Assembly: GCA_032821775.1 (NCBI GenBank) | Contig: JAVLRN010000004.1 | Span: 930,001 to 994,000 of the forward strand | Length of the DNA stretch: 64,000 bases | DNA from: Sanguinoderma infundibulare | Lineage: Eukaryota > Basidiomycota > Agaricomycetes > Polyporales > Polyporaceae | Direction: 5' to 3' | Shown here: positions 33,709 to 44,703 of the stretch, piece after piece | How the letters are laid out: each line of letters starts with the position of its first letter | How positions within the stretch are numbered: the stretch's first letter is position 1 | Notes under the pieces: model-generated | The model's input: the letters and a program-made list of their open reading frames with translations, nothing else | Told to the model about the DNA's origin: nothing | The model's database searches: none | Position numbers and translations under genes: made by a program

Positions 33709-36700
33709 ATGTCATCCTCAAACATGGCGGTGAGTGACCTCTTGTTTTCTTGCCCACTGACTTGGGGCTGATAGAACGGTTCACAGGATCTGTTGCTTCG
33801 GCTGTTGTCTCAAGAAGTTGGTGATCTTCGAGAAGTTCTGGAATCTGTCGATCTCAGCGCGTGGCCATGCATTGCTTTGCTCCTGCAGCAGCTTGATGGT
33901 CAAGGTTATGACCCTTCATATCCTACGCCCTCAGTAACACCCACTCCCCATCTTCAATGTGCTTTGCTCCCTGAATCTGGAGAGGATGCTGCAGCATTGG
34001 CGGATGGAGGTGCTCTTCAGACAGCAAACGAGGTGTGTGATCCATGTTACTCTCCTATATCCACCCGCTTGACTGGCAGCCACGGAATCTACAGAGTGCT
34101 GCCCCTGCCATGTCCTCATCCAACGCCTCACACCCAGAGTCCACAACCCGCCCTCGTTTCACGCGTCGCCCTGCCATGTCTTCAAAGCGCACCACAACCA
34201 CGGCATCCCAACGTGCTTTTAGTGTCGCCCCCAGCCAGTCTGTCTTTGCTCTGGATAACGCGAATACCCGGGCACAAGTCGCTGTCAAGACCGGTCATGC
34301 TGGCCGCCGCTCGGTCGTTCCTTAGGCTTCGCCTCAGCCTGCCCACGCTCTCCCGGCAGCACCACAGCATGCACCTCCCCACCTCGAAGAGCCTGACGAG
34401 GATGGTGAGCCAGAGGTTGGTGATCCAGATATTATTGAACCCCTGGAGGGCGTCAGACTTCCAACGTGGGCTGGAGGAGATTGTGAGGAGAACCGAGGTG
34501 GCCGGAAGCGCAGCAAGCGAGCACATCTTGGAAACACCATCTTAGCACGCACGGAGGAAGAGCAAGCGCTGGAGGGGACGGAGGTGGATAGAGATCTCTG
34601 CATCGAGGGTAGCGAATCTATGGACTTTGTCGACGGTCGTTGGCAGATCATGGACAACTGTGCGACTGTCGACGATCCTCAGGCGCAGCTGTTAGTGGAC
34701 TTCCTCACCCAATCACCTGAGAGCGACGTCGAGGATCATCAGTGCCAGGCATGGATCAAGGAGATGCAGAGTTTCACTCAGGGGGTCCCTTGGGCGGAGG
34801 GTGCCATGGCTTTCGCCACTGATTCATTGGCGTCTCTGGTCAAACGCTGCCATCATGCATTGACCATGCGTCATGCATCAGACTTCGTCTTGATGATGAA
34901 CCTTGTCCAACTGGCCATGAAGGTGGACAGGTGCGTTGCCTCACGTTTTCTTCCTGAGTGGCTATTCTGAGTGCAGCCCTAGTCTGCTCAAGGTGCAGCA
35001 GGTGTTGTACAAACGCCAGGAGGACAAGAAGGCACAAGAAGGCAAAGCTGACGGCAATGGCAACGGCAAGGCGGGTCAACGGCAGGGCCCTGTAGAGGCG
35101 GAGATCGAACGTCCAACCATAGCGTCAGTACATCGTCAACATCTTGGAAATCTTCCAGGTGCTGTGAAACCTCCAACGTTCTGGTCATGGGTTGCCACTG
35201 GATACAAGTATGCAACACTAGCATGTGCCGGTGAGTGAATGTCCAAGCCTCCATGTCGTATTGCACAACTGAGATAGCTTGTTGTCTCAGGGTCAATATA
35301 CTTGCTTATGCTCATTGCCGTGAGACGCCAGAGCTTCGCCTGTGCGCGCCTGCCTTGGCAACATATTCAGTCAATTTGTCATGCTCTTCGACGTCCTCGA
35401 GGCAAGTATTAAACTGTTCTATGTTTCTGCGCTGCAAATGAACTGACGGAGTTGATAGAGGATGGACCTGCGCAGGAGAATATTCGCACCAGGCTGATAC
35501 CTCTGCTGGCGCATGTTGCTCGTGAGGTACCTCTAACGGTATCATCCATCATCTCTATCTACATCTTGAAAGGTTACGATATTCCGAGAACTGTCTATTG
35601 CGCTAATCTGGAGGTCACCGATAAACTGTTTTCGATGATGAACAACATGTAAGTGTGTTTTATTTCTGTTTGGCTTGCACCGCTGATCTTGAACATATAG
35701 GGACTTCAGATGCATAGATAGGGACCCAGAACCATGGGCCATCTTCCCTTCTGAAGAGGAGATCGCCCAGCTTCCTCCAGCTCCGTACTTTCAGGTAGAA
35801 CAGAGGATTCTGGCTGCGCCTTCTTTCGCTCCTCCCATTACTCCCTCCACACCGACGTCTACCAACCATCCTCTTGATCCCTTCTCCCCCATGTCTGGTA
35901 TAGAGGAGGAGCTTGAAGAATTTAGGTATCAATCTCTAATGCCAGAAGCAGAGGCTCTTCAAGAGCGTGTGGACAGGATTGAGATACTCACTCAGTTCGA
36001 TCCCACATGCAACACAAATACGCGCCAGCCCTACCCCGGACCAGGACAGGCCCGAGACCAGTGGACCTTAGACCAGCGGAGCCATGCCGCAAATGCGTAC
36101 TGTCCTTCAGACGAAGAGGACCTCCGGAAGCACATACGTGATTTTCGTCTTTATATTGTCTGCGCGTTGACACTGTATTAGCTTGCAAACTTGTACACCA
36201 CGAGGGGCATCAAGAAGAAGCATTCGTATGTGCGAGTAGACCAGAAGGTTCTTGCTGGGTATGTTGTCTGCTTTGGTATTATAGCTCAACGGATTGCGCT
36301 GATCTTCCCCAGCAAGGACGTACTGTTCAAGTCCAAGGACGGGTCATTGCTGTGCCTCAACTTCGGCACAATGCCTGAGCGCTTGCGGGAGCCCTTGGAG
36401 AACAGTATCGAGTCGTGCTTGGGAGGAACGGCAAAGAATCCCCAGCTCCAACAGGTTCTCTCTCGTGAAGAAATGGCCGAGTTCATCACCATTCATTTCC
36501 AATACTATTGCCGATTGAGCACTCACGTGAGTTTCCCAGCATGAGAACGTACTTGCTCCAGCTAACAAGATTCCTTTTATAGGGAGACGGTGCACCCACT
36601 GGTGTGCATCCTTGGTACCTCAAGTGCGAGGGGCGGGAGAGGACGAATCACGTTCAAACCACACCCTGTGAAAGCAGGGAGATGCTGGACAATCCAAAGG

Positions 36701-37251
36701 AGTATGACGCTTTCTGCAACGCTTTGGAGCAAGTGTTTGCTTGGATCGAGGAGAAGGTGCATCTCGGTCTTGGGAGGAATTTTATTTATTCTTATGCATA
36801 TCCTCAGGTGCACGCTCATCTGGGAGATCTCTACTACGATCTGTCTTGCTATGTGGACACACTTCCTGGCCGGAAGAGCTCGCCATCACACCCATTTGCT
36901 GGCTTCGTTCTCAACGTCAACGTGGCTACCAAAGCTCATAGAGATCGGCAGGACCTGAGAGCTTGCCTCGTCCTCCCCATTGGCCGGTTTGAGGGCGGAG
37001 AGTTGTGTTTGGTGGAGCCTGGACTGGTTTTGTCTCTTCGCTCGGGGGATTGCCTTATCTTTCCTTCGTGTGATATAACCCACTTCAACCTCCCTTACAG
37101 CGGCACCAGGGCGTCTCTTGTTCTTCATTCGGATAGGGCTGGACTCAAGTGGGCCAATGGCAGGATGGGTTGGTCGGGCAACTCCTACTTGGATGACAAA
37201 TGGGACCTTGAGGCTGTGCCAGTTGAGGGCGAGGACGTGTATCATACATAG
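33709..37251 (+). CDS. TET/JBP-like 2OG-Fe(II) dioxygenase gene (one in-frame stop)
   Basis: Exons that keep phase are 33709-33729, 33775-34032, 34095-34930, 34977-35230, 35291-35401, 35459-35648, 35701-36096 (or 36137), 36205 (or 36182)-36258, 36313-36526 and 36583-37251, about 1000 codons. The last exon holds the catalytic double-stranded beta-helix: KAHRDRQDLRACLVLP with His at 36937 and Asp at 36943, then GGELCLVEPGLVLSLRSGD, the distal His in ITHFNLPY (37081) and Arg in GTRASLVLHSD (37108). That is the HxD..H..R set of TET/JBP enzymes, which oxidise methyl groups on pyrimidines in DNA. A TAG at 34323-34325 interrupts the low-complexity part of exon 3, far before the domain. It is either a nonsense mutation or part of an unrecognised intron. 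One intron (35402-35458) appears to be GC-AG. Confidence 0.75.
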
Positions 37252-37412
37252 CGGCTCTCTGTTTGTACTGCCTATCTCTCCCTGGTGTATGGGCTTCCCC
37301 TTCTCTTGCTATGGGTCACCGTAGATGTGTTCCCTTCAGACTTTTGTTTCCACTGCTTTAGTTATGTATCAGGCCCAGCCATTTGACGTCTAGGAGTACA
37401 CTCTGTCCAACT

Positions 37413-38386
37413 TCAAAATGGTTCTAACCTAGCCAAAGCTCGACCAATTATTCTGTCCTCGCGACTCAACACCCCCGTTTTTTGAATCCACTCTACAGTC
37501 TTCTCCGTGCATGCCCTTGGCATATCCCGGATCTCAAGCACCTCCAGTTTGGCAAAGACATCGCAGTCAGATATGGCGCTGTCGGGATGTAGCAGCAACT
37601 TTGCTACGCCACCCCACCACTCCCTCTTCCAGGCCACTTCGCAGGCGGCAGGGGAATTGCATAAGTCCCAGTGGTCAATGGGAGGGAGAGAGAAGGCGAT
37701 GTCTTTGCGGCGAATCATGATCTTGTCTTTGGTGCGTGTCAGAAGGACGTAGTGGTCAAAACCCAGCGTACTGATGTTGTCGTCGTTGAGCTCGGTGAGG
37801 AGAACATTGATGAGGTGAAGGAAGGCGGCTTTGGTCCACTCAGCGATGTGGTTTTTGATGCCCAGGTGGAGTCGTAAGGCAGGTGTGAACTTCGGATGCT
37901 TCTCCAGCGCCTCTCTGGCCTTCACCTGGGCAAGCTCAAGGTCGAAGAAATGGCCAAGGTTCAGGATCGCCATAAGGCCTTTGAGATTGTCTTCAGGGAG
38001 TCCGCTGGTTTCAATGAGATGGTAAGTGAAGTTGGATGATCAAATGTGAATAGCTGCTCACTGTCGCATCTGAAAGGCCAACAACCAGTCGAAATCTTCT
38101 GCTGTGATGGATGGAATCTGAACTGGTTTCTCATCGCTTTTCCCCTCTTTCACGTCTCCCTCTTTCACGTCCTCGGGTTTCATAGAGAGCAGATCCCTGA
38201 AGCAGCCTGAGTCAAGCGCCAGGTAGCCCTTGTACAGACGGTATAAGACGCCGCTCTCGGTGAGCTGCCCAACACTCATGATCAACTTCAACGTCCCAAG
38301 TTTACACGTAATAAGCTCACCAGAATTACAATAGTTCCATCCTCAAAATAGTAGGTGTCATGGCGTCGAATAGTGCGCGAAGACAT
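37413..38386 (-). CDS. BTB/POZ-domain protein, 286 aa
   Basis: Three exons, 38386-38321, 38264-38062 and 38004-37413 (861 nt), all in phase. The N terminus RRHDTYYFEDGTIVIL followed by LYRLYKGYLALDSGCFRDLL matches mushroom BTB proteins, in which a disordered insert (KPEDVKEGDVKEG) separates the strands. The C-terminal 190 residues are helical and contain LGHFFDLELAQVKAREAL, and no kelch or zinc fingers follow. Such proteins may act as adaptors for Cul3 ligases. It is convergent with the dioxygenase gene and only 160 bp from it. Confidence 0.8.
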
Positions 38387-38469
38387 TGGATGATGTGGAC
38401 AGGACAGGGCTGAAGACGTGAAGTGATGGTCTGGTGAAGAAGAGTATATGGAGATTGACGTGGCAGGGA

Positions 38470-40657
38470 ATGGCCTCGAGGTCAGTTATCTGGTACGTAA
38501 ATTTCTTGAGCGCACTCCCTTATGCACGCCACGTTGCATGGTGGGTCACATACCAAACTCCCCACAGCATGTTCACACCTAAAGCTGCAGCACGCCCTGC
38601 CCATTTCCCTGCCCTCCCAGACCACTGTGAACCTACAGTCAACATTCGGAAGGCCTACGGCATTCTGTCTGAGAGCTACCGCCTTGCGGACCAACTACTT
38701 CGGCTAGAAGACGGAGACCCTATTTGTTTACGCCTCCACTCTGAAAGTCTCCGCAAACACCACCTTCCCATTCTTCGAGAGGTCTGCGTCCATGTTGGGG
38801 ATATAAACTGGACTATTAGAGCTGCTACAGCGGTTGGTGTCATCATCAACGAGTTGGAACTTGCGGCGGATGGAGCAGATGCTGTGTACGTAATCTCACC
38901 AATCTCTCTCTATATGTCTGGTTAACTCTTGATACCCTGATAGACGACATGATCAACTACAGAAGCTGGAGGTAGTACATCGAGAGCGCACAGGTCGTCC
39001 AGGAAGACCCGCAGTGGTGGTCAACCAGGACTGGCTTCAGGACGCCCTGTCCGCTGGACGGTGCATACCTCTCACCACGATAGCCAAGGCCTTAGGTGTG
39101 CATCGTAACATGCTGTATAAGCAGATGCAAGCTCTTGGAGTCCAACGCCAGTACACCAACATCTCTGATGACACTCTCGATGAGTTGCTGAAGGCTTACA
39201 AGAAACTGAAGCCCAACTCTGGGGTTCGGTACATTATGGGCTTTCTCCGCTCTGCCGGTATACGCATACAGCGTCGCAGGATAAGGGACTCTTTGCAATG
39301 CATTGACCGCCTTGGCCAGATGCTACGGAACCACGCAGCGATTGACCGTCGCGTCTACACCGTTCCCTATCCCAACTACCTCTGGCATATCGACGGACAC
39401 CACAAGCTGATTTGTTGGGGAGTTGTTCTGCATGGTGGAGCTGATGGGTATGACCGCATGGTGAGTCGATGAAACTCGTGTTCTGGGAGAGGTCTTGATG
39501 GTAGCTAACTTGTGCAGATGGTGATGCTTCGGGGGAACACCGACAACCGCTCTTCCACAGTTTTGCGCTGCTTCGTTCCAGCTGTGGATGAATATGAGGT
39601 CCCTTCTAGAGTACGGGGTGACCATGGAGGGGAGAACATAGACGTAGCTGTGTTTATAATCAAGTGCCGGGGCGCCAATCGAGCGTCATTCATGTGGGGA
39701 AGGTATCGTCCTACCCTTTCTCCCCGCTTCAACTTATGACTAACTTATGAATAACTGACTGTACTTCAGCTCTACAAGAAATACTCGCATCGAGCGGATG
39801 TGGGTGGAGGTTGGCACTCAGTTCGCATTCCGGTGGCGGGCGTTCTTTACCAGGCTGGAAGTTCGCCACCACCTCGATCCTGACAAACCCGGACACCTTT
39901 GGCTCTTGCATATCCTCTTTTTAGATGATATCAACGCAGACTGTGATCAGTTCCGTCGGGAATGGAACCATCACCCCATTTCTGGAGAAGGCAAAAACCG
40001 GAGTCCCGTGGTTCGTGCTACTGATTGGTACTAACATGTACATACTCATTGTATTCTACCAAGGATATGCGCTTCCTTGGTCAGCTCGAAAATGGTATTC
40101 CTGATGGCGAGGATTTAAATGACATTGATCCCGAAGTCCTCTCCCAACACTACGGAGTGGAAGGCAAGGAGCGTAGAAGGTGGCCTGGTCAAACAGGAGC
40201 AGGGCATTACGAAGAAAGCAGTGACGAGGAAGAGGAGGATACACCACATACAGCGTCGGACTCGGACTCGGCCTTGGGTGAGGTGGAGCCTACTTTCTCT
40301 GATTCTGAGTCCGAAGAGGATGGTATCGCCGCGGAGCAGGACCATCATATCCGGCACCCTCCGGTGCCCGTACCTGAAGGCCCCTGCCCTTTCGGCTCCG
40401 ATGACATGCTGCAGCTCTTTCGCCTTGCCCTTCAAGAGGTACAAAAGAAGCGACTGGTGCCTAGCCATTATGGGTTGATGCCCTCGGAATGGTCTGGAGA
40501 GGAGTATGGTGACGAAGAAGCAATAAAGTTGGGACGTCGAGGGAAAAAGGTCAAAGTAGTTCTCCATTTCGAGACGTGGTTTACAAGGGCTGTTCGGTGG
40601 GCCCAGGGTCATGAAATCATGACTCGCATCCTTATGATGGAAGAGGCGGAGCCGTAA
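38470..40657 (+). CDS. DD35E retroviral-type integrase/transposase, 625 aa
   Basis: Six exons, 38470-38492, 38568-38885, 38944-39460, 39518-39702, 39770-40010 and 40064-40657, give 1878 nt without a stop. A helix-turn-helix is visible (LTTIAKALGVHRNMLYKQMQ). The core reads YLWHIDGHHKLICWGVVLHG (Asp at 39392), VRGDHGGENIDV (Asp at 39620) and STRNTRIERMWVEVG (Glu at 39792), with 35 residues between the second Asp and the Glu: a classic DDE integrase triad. The exon after it begins DMRFLGQLENGI and ends in an acidic tail. No reverse transcriptase, protease or gag is nearby, so it is either a DNA-type element or a domesticated integrase. Confidence 0.85.
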
Positions 40658-40848
40658 ACAAGTCCGACGGGGAAACTAGGAGTTTAGGGTAAGTAATTTT
40701 CTTGCTCGACTCCGTGACCGCAGGTCTGATAGGCACAGTGTATTTAAAGCCCTTGCCACGTACCTGCATGCTCTAGGATTTCCCTATTACCACACAGTGT
40801 CCTAACTTTCCTCTGCCGTATTATTACTCTCGTTTCTTTTATTCATCC

Positions 40849-42557
40849 ATGGCTTCCAGAAAATCCTCAGGGAGTTCTCGCCGTCCGCCCACCTGCGATG
40901 GGAATGACTCTGATGGCCTCCGTTGCACCTGTCCCAAGTTCTGCAAGGGCACCAACAGGACTGGGAAACACAAGTCTTGCTGCAAGGACTGCGGCCACTC
41001 AGCTCGTCACCATCCTCCGCCCCCTGCTACCTCTCCCGAGCCTAGTCACGCCGAGACGATCGAGGATATCGTCCAGCGAGTACGCTCTCAGCAAGCGGCC
41101 CAGTGGCCCAAGGTCTCCGACAGTCAGGCTAAGAAAGAGGCAGCTACTGGGTTTTGGCCTGTCAAATCCTCTGAGCGCGGGACGGTAAGTACTTCCTGCA
41201 GTACTTGGTCTCAATGGTTCTCATGAATATTGGCAGTCCTCTCGTGCTGCTAGTGGGTCCAAAACCCACAAGTCTTCAGCATCCAAGGGAGAAAAGTTGG
41301 TGGAAATTGGCTCCATTCTCTTTTACCCTGTAGGTCTGGCCCGTGTCGTACGTACAACTCTTCTCTCGTTTATTAATCCTTTCTTAGACTGATTATCTTC
41401 TATAGGGGCAAGGACGGGCGGCTCGTCTTGAGCTTCGTGATAGTCGTTACCCGCCTCCTGAGCTGGAGGAGGAACTACAAGACTGCCAGCTTCTGGTGAC
41501 TCGGGCTCCGGATGGTTCCTTACTCAAGTTCAACCCTAAATGGGGTCGTCCTGCCTTGGATGACTGGTTGCGACTGCTGTTTCCCAAGCCTCTGCAGTAT
41601 TTGGACGACAGTTATGGTCCCCACAACAGCCGCGATGGTACAGGCTCCCATTGGGAGCTCCTTCGCCGCAGGCACTCCACCATCTGTCTGGTTCGCGATG
41701 GGAATCTGACAGGTGAGAGCTTCGAATCCTTCAAGGGTTCGGAGGGAAAACAGAAGTCCAAGTCCTGCATTTACATAAGTGCGTCACCTTGTGCCACATA
41801 TTGGACTTTGAACTCATGCACCTGACAGTCTCTTGCCATGCCATTCCTTGTGACGTCTACATGAATTGGCGGACTTCGGAGCCTACTGAGAGTGGGTCGG
41901 AGTTGGACTCATGTGAAGATGTTGATATGAAGTCTTCGGATGGGGCGGGCCCAGGAGGTGACAGCAGCGACGATCAGGGGTACAATAGCGTGTTTTCCGA
42001 CTTCGAGACCAACAGCCGCTTCAAAGGGAAGGGCAAGGCTCCTGCAGCGAGTGCTGGCAAGAAACGTGCGTGCTCTTATGATGACGAGTCTGAGTCCCAC
42101 TCGGACTCTGGTGATGCGCACAGGGACAAGCGTCTCAAGGAGGCCCTGGAGGATGGTGAGTACAATTGCTGGCTTCCTCTCAGATGTTATCTCACATCCT
42201 ACAGTGTTTGGCAGCTCCACTGATGATGACGAGGAGTTCAACGTCGCCAAGTACTTGTCGCTTCGCTCTGGGACCCAGGGTAGCGAGTGGGGGTCTCTGG
42301 TCAGACCTTCAGGTGCCAACTTTGATGATAACTACCTCACTCCTCCTCCTCCTAGCCAGCCGCGGCCTGTCGTGGACGCTCAAGATGAGCATGTAGCTTC
42401 TGACAACGAAGTAGTGGAGACGGGTAGCGGGGCTGGCGTTAACTTGTACAGCGTCAATCCTCCTTGGGGCACTCAGTATCTGGAGCAGGCTCAAAAGGGG
42501 TTGAGTTCTCCTGGACGTCCTAAGAGGAACATCTGGGACGTGTCCTCTTCCCAGTAG
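40849..42557 (+). CDS. Cysteine-cluster protein, 499 aa
   Basis: Five exons in phase, 40849-41184, 41237-41347, 41406-41778, 41829-42155 and 42205-42557 (1500 nt). The N terminus has LRCTCPKFCKG and HKSCCKDCGHSA, a compact Cys/His cluster that could bind zinc. The middle exon encodes a folded region (WLRLLFPKPLQYLDDSYGP, SHWELLRRRHSTICLV), followed by an acidic, Ser-rich disordered region with basic patches. It starts 191 bp after the integrase gene on the same strand. I do not know the family. It is intact and may be an accessory DNA-binding or adaptor protein of the integrase. Confidence 0.7.
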
Positions 42558-43080
42558 CCCAAGCATCCCATCCCAATCTCCTTACATGCGTTGATTTTCT
42601 GGTTTGATACTCTGTCCTTTCTATATGTCTCTTACTAATCTGCTTTTACATCGTCTATCTACTACATTCCTTTGTGACTACTACTTACTAACAATCTTAC
42701 TAACAAGGCTAATCTCATAGTACACGACTGGGACTCGGACATGTTCATAGCTTTCTCACTCAAGTTACGTTCCTTACCCTACTATCCTACGTTCCTTACC
42801 CTACTATCTACTCTCTCATCACATTTGCTCCCTTTGTACCAATAAATCACCACAAATACCTGCCAACCAATTACTCACCCTCTGCAACAACAAGTCAAAC
42901 CACGCCAGCAGCGTCCGGGATTGAGGCTCGCTTAAGTCATTACTCACTGGCCCTAAATCTTCATGTGATCTCCTGACCCCACCTAGCTGCCTTTGTACAT
43001 CTCCGCCTCTTTTCCTGCTGAAGTCCCGCACTGAGTTTCTTCCCTCACTCTCCCTGTCTCCCTGTCTCCCTCTCTCTCTG
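42558..43080. other. Spacer with 3' flank of the cysteine-cluster gene
   Basis: AT-rich, with a direct repeat CTACGTTCCTTACCCTACTAT-like at 42765-42810. No gene is seen. A right boundary for the integrase cluster could lie here, but I found no terminal repeat matching the left side. Confidence 0.4.
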
Positions 43081-43107
43081 CTCGAATGGCTGTGTACCAT
43101 CCTGGAA

Positions 43108-43528
43108 TGCTGTCGCTTGCACAACTCGCCATGCTTCCCAGGTTCATTTGCAGCATCAGCCAAAAAGCTCGGTCAATGAGCAGGAATGGTTCCTCGTTCA
43201 GTTCTGGCACACAAGTTCGGGCTTTCCGCTGCTGTCCCCCATGTTCGTCACGCTCGCGTCCTAACAACACAACTGCACCAACAACCTCCAACGTCGACAC
43301 CGACTCCCCCACCAAAACCGCTCGCGAACGAGGTCCCGCTTCCGCCCCAGACATGGCTGACGAAGAGGGTCAAGGAGAACCCGACAGCGTGGACGGCGTT
43401 CTTCAGGCTCATCACTTTGGTGGGATATGGGAGTGCAAAGCAGTACACGGGGAGGAGGGCGTTTGCGATGTACTCGAACTTATGTGTGCCGCGGCCGGAC
43501 GAGGAGAGTGGGTTCTGGAGAGAAGGTG
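43108..43528 (+). pseudogene. CBP3-like ubiquinol-cytochrome-c chaperone fragment
   Basis: The frame reads LANEVPLPPQTWLTKRVKEN, then FFRLITLVGYGSAKQYTGRR and MYSNLCVPRPDEESGFW, which resembles the start of the mature part of CBP3 chaperones, preceded by an Arg-rich stretch like a mitochondrial presequence. The chaperone domain proper does not follow. It is the first of a series of same-strand gene pieces leading to the right inverted-repeat arm. The family call is from recalled motifs. Confidence 0.6.
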
Positions 43529-43984
43529 CGTTTCGTCCTCCGTGCTGGGTTGTTGAAGTATTTGTCTTTCGTCGCTGCGAGGCTGCCTTGAGCATGTGCA
43601 TCGCTGCTGCCATCGTCTGCGTATGACGCATTTCCGTTCGAGTACATTGTTGCCTCCTTTGACCATGTCGTCACGCGGCACAGAGACATTGCGAGAGCGA
43701 TCCCTTTCTGTGCTGTTCTCGTGCAAGCCGGGCCTGCATGCGCTTTCGAACATCCCTGGGTCAACCCCGATTAACACAAGTATGAGTCCGGAGAGGACGA
43801 TGCCAGTTGATCTCGTACCTCTATGGTTATGGTTTCAGACCTCGCTGCAGAGGTATGAGACCAATGCCAGTAAGGATGAGGAAGGGGACAGTCGCCCTCT
43901 ACTATCGTTAATGTTACTCAATGGGCTCATATGAGATGGCCGTGACTTAGCCAAATGCGACTTAGCCAAACGCCTGGCAACTGT

Positions 43985-44703
43985 TTGGGTATGGCATGTG
44001 CGGCTGCATCGTGAGTGGTTCTGGCGTCGTCTCTGTCAGTTATCCGCTCACTACGCCTTCACCTTTGCAGGGCCGCCCCTTCACCTGGCAAGAAGCACAG
44101 ATCGTGCTTGTCACTATCCTCCACCGGTTCGACCTCATCATGGACGACCCGTTGTACGAGCTGGAGCTCAAGCAGACGCTCACCATCAAGCCCCACAACT
44201 TCCTCATTTATGCCATGCCAGCAATACTCGGTTCGGAACAAACCCCACCAGCTCGCGATCCCTTCCTCGACACTGTCGCCCGCCGGCCCCGCGGCCGCGA
44301 TGGGCCCGGACATGACGGTGACCGCGGACGCGTCGAAGTTGCAGCAGCTATACATCCTTTACGGATCGAACACCGGCAACTCGGAGTCCTTCGCCGAACG
44401 CCTCGTCTCCGAAGTGCCTGCACACAGTAAGCCCTAGTTACACTCCTCCTGCGCTTCAACTCCAACTCATCCCTTACTGACAGGCTTCCGTGCCTCAAGC
44501 AGCATGCTCGACTCCATCACCGCTAACCCGCAAGGGCGGACCCATCCTGATTGTGACCTCGTCCTTCGAGGGCCAGCCGGCCGACAACACTGCGCACTTC
44601 ATCTCCTGGCTCAAGAACGTCCGGGATGCGGGCACGTTCATGGACGTCAAGTTCGCCGTGTTTGGCTGCGGGAATCGCGACTGGGTCAACTCGCTACGAT
44701 GAC
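43985..44703 (+). pseudogene. Self-sufficient P450 (CYP505-type) fragment
   Basis: A heme-loop remnant FGYGMCGCIG spans an intron (44012-44071), then RPFTWQEAQIVLVTILHRFD and LKQTLTIKPHNFLIYAMP close the P450 domain. In another frame LQQLYILYGSNTGNSESFAE begins a flavodoxin-type FMN domain, continued by LIVTSSFEGQPADNTAHFIS and FAVFGCGNRDW, and ended by a TGA at 44701. A P450 fused to an FMN domain is the CYP505/P450foxy layout (fatty-acid hydroxylation). The N-terminal P450 part and the FAD/NADPH domain are missing and there is a frame shift. Confidence 0.85.

Noticed and set aside
33709..42557. Terminal inverted repeats around the dioxygenase-integrase cluster
   Set aside because: I compared candidate ends by eye at 30600-33700 and 42560-43990 and found no convincing pair; a computed self-alignment would be needed.
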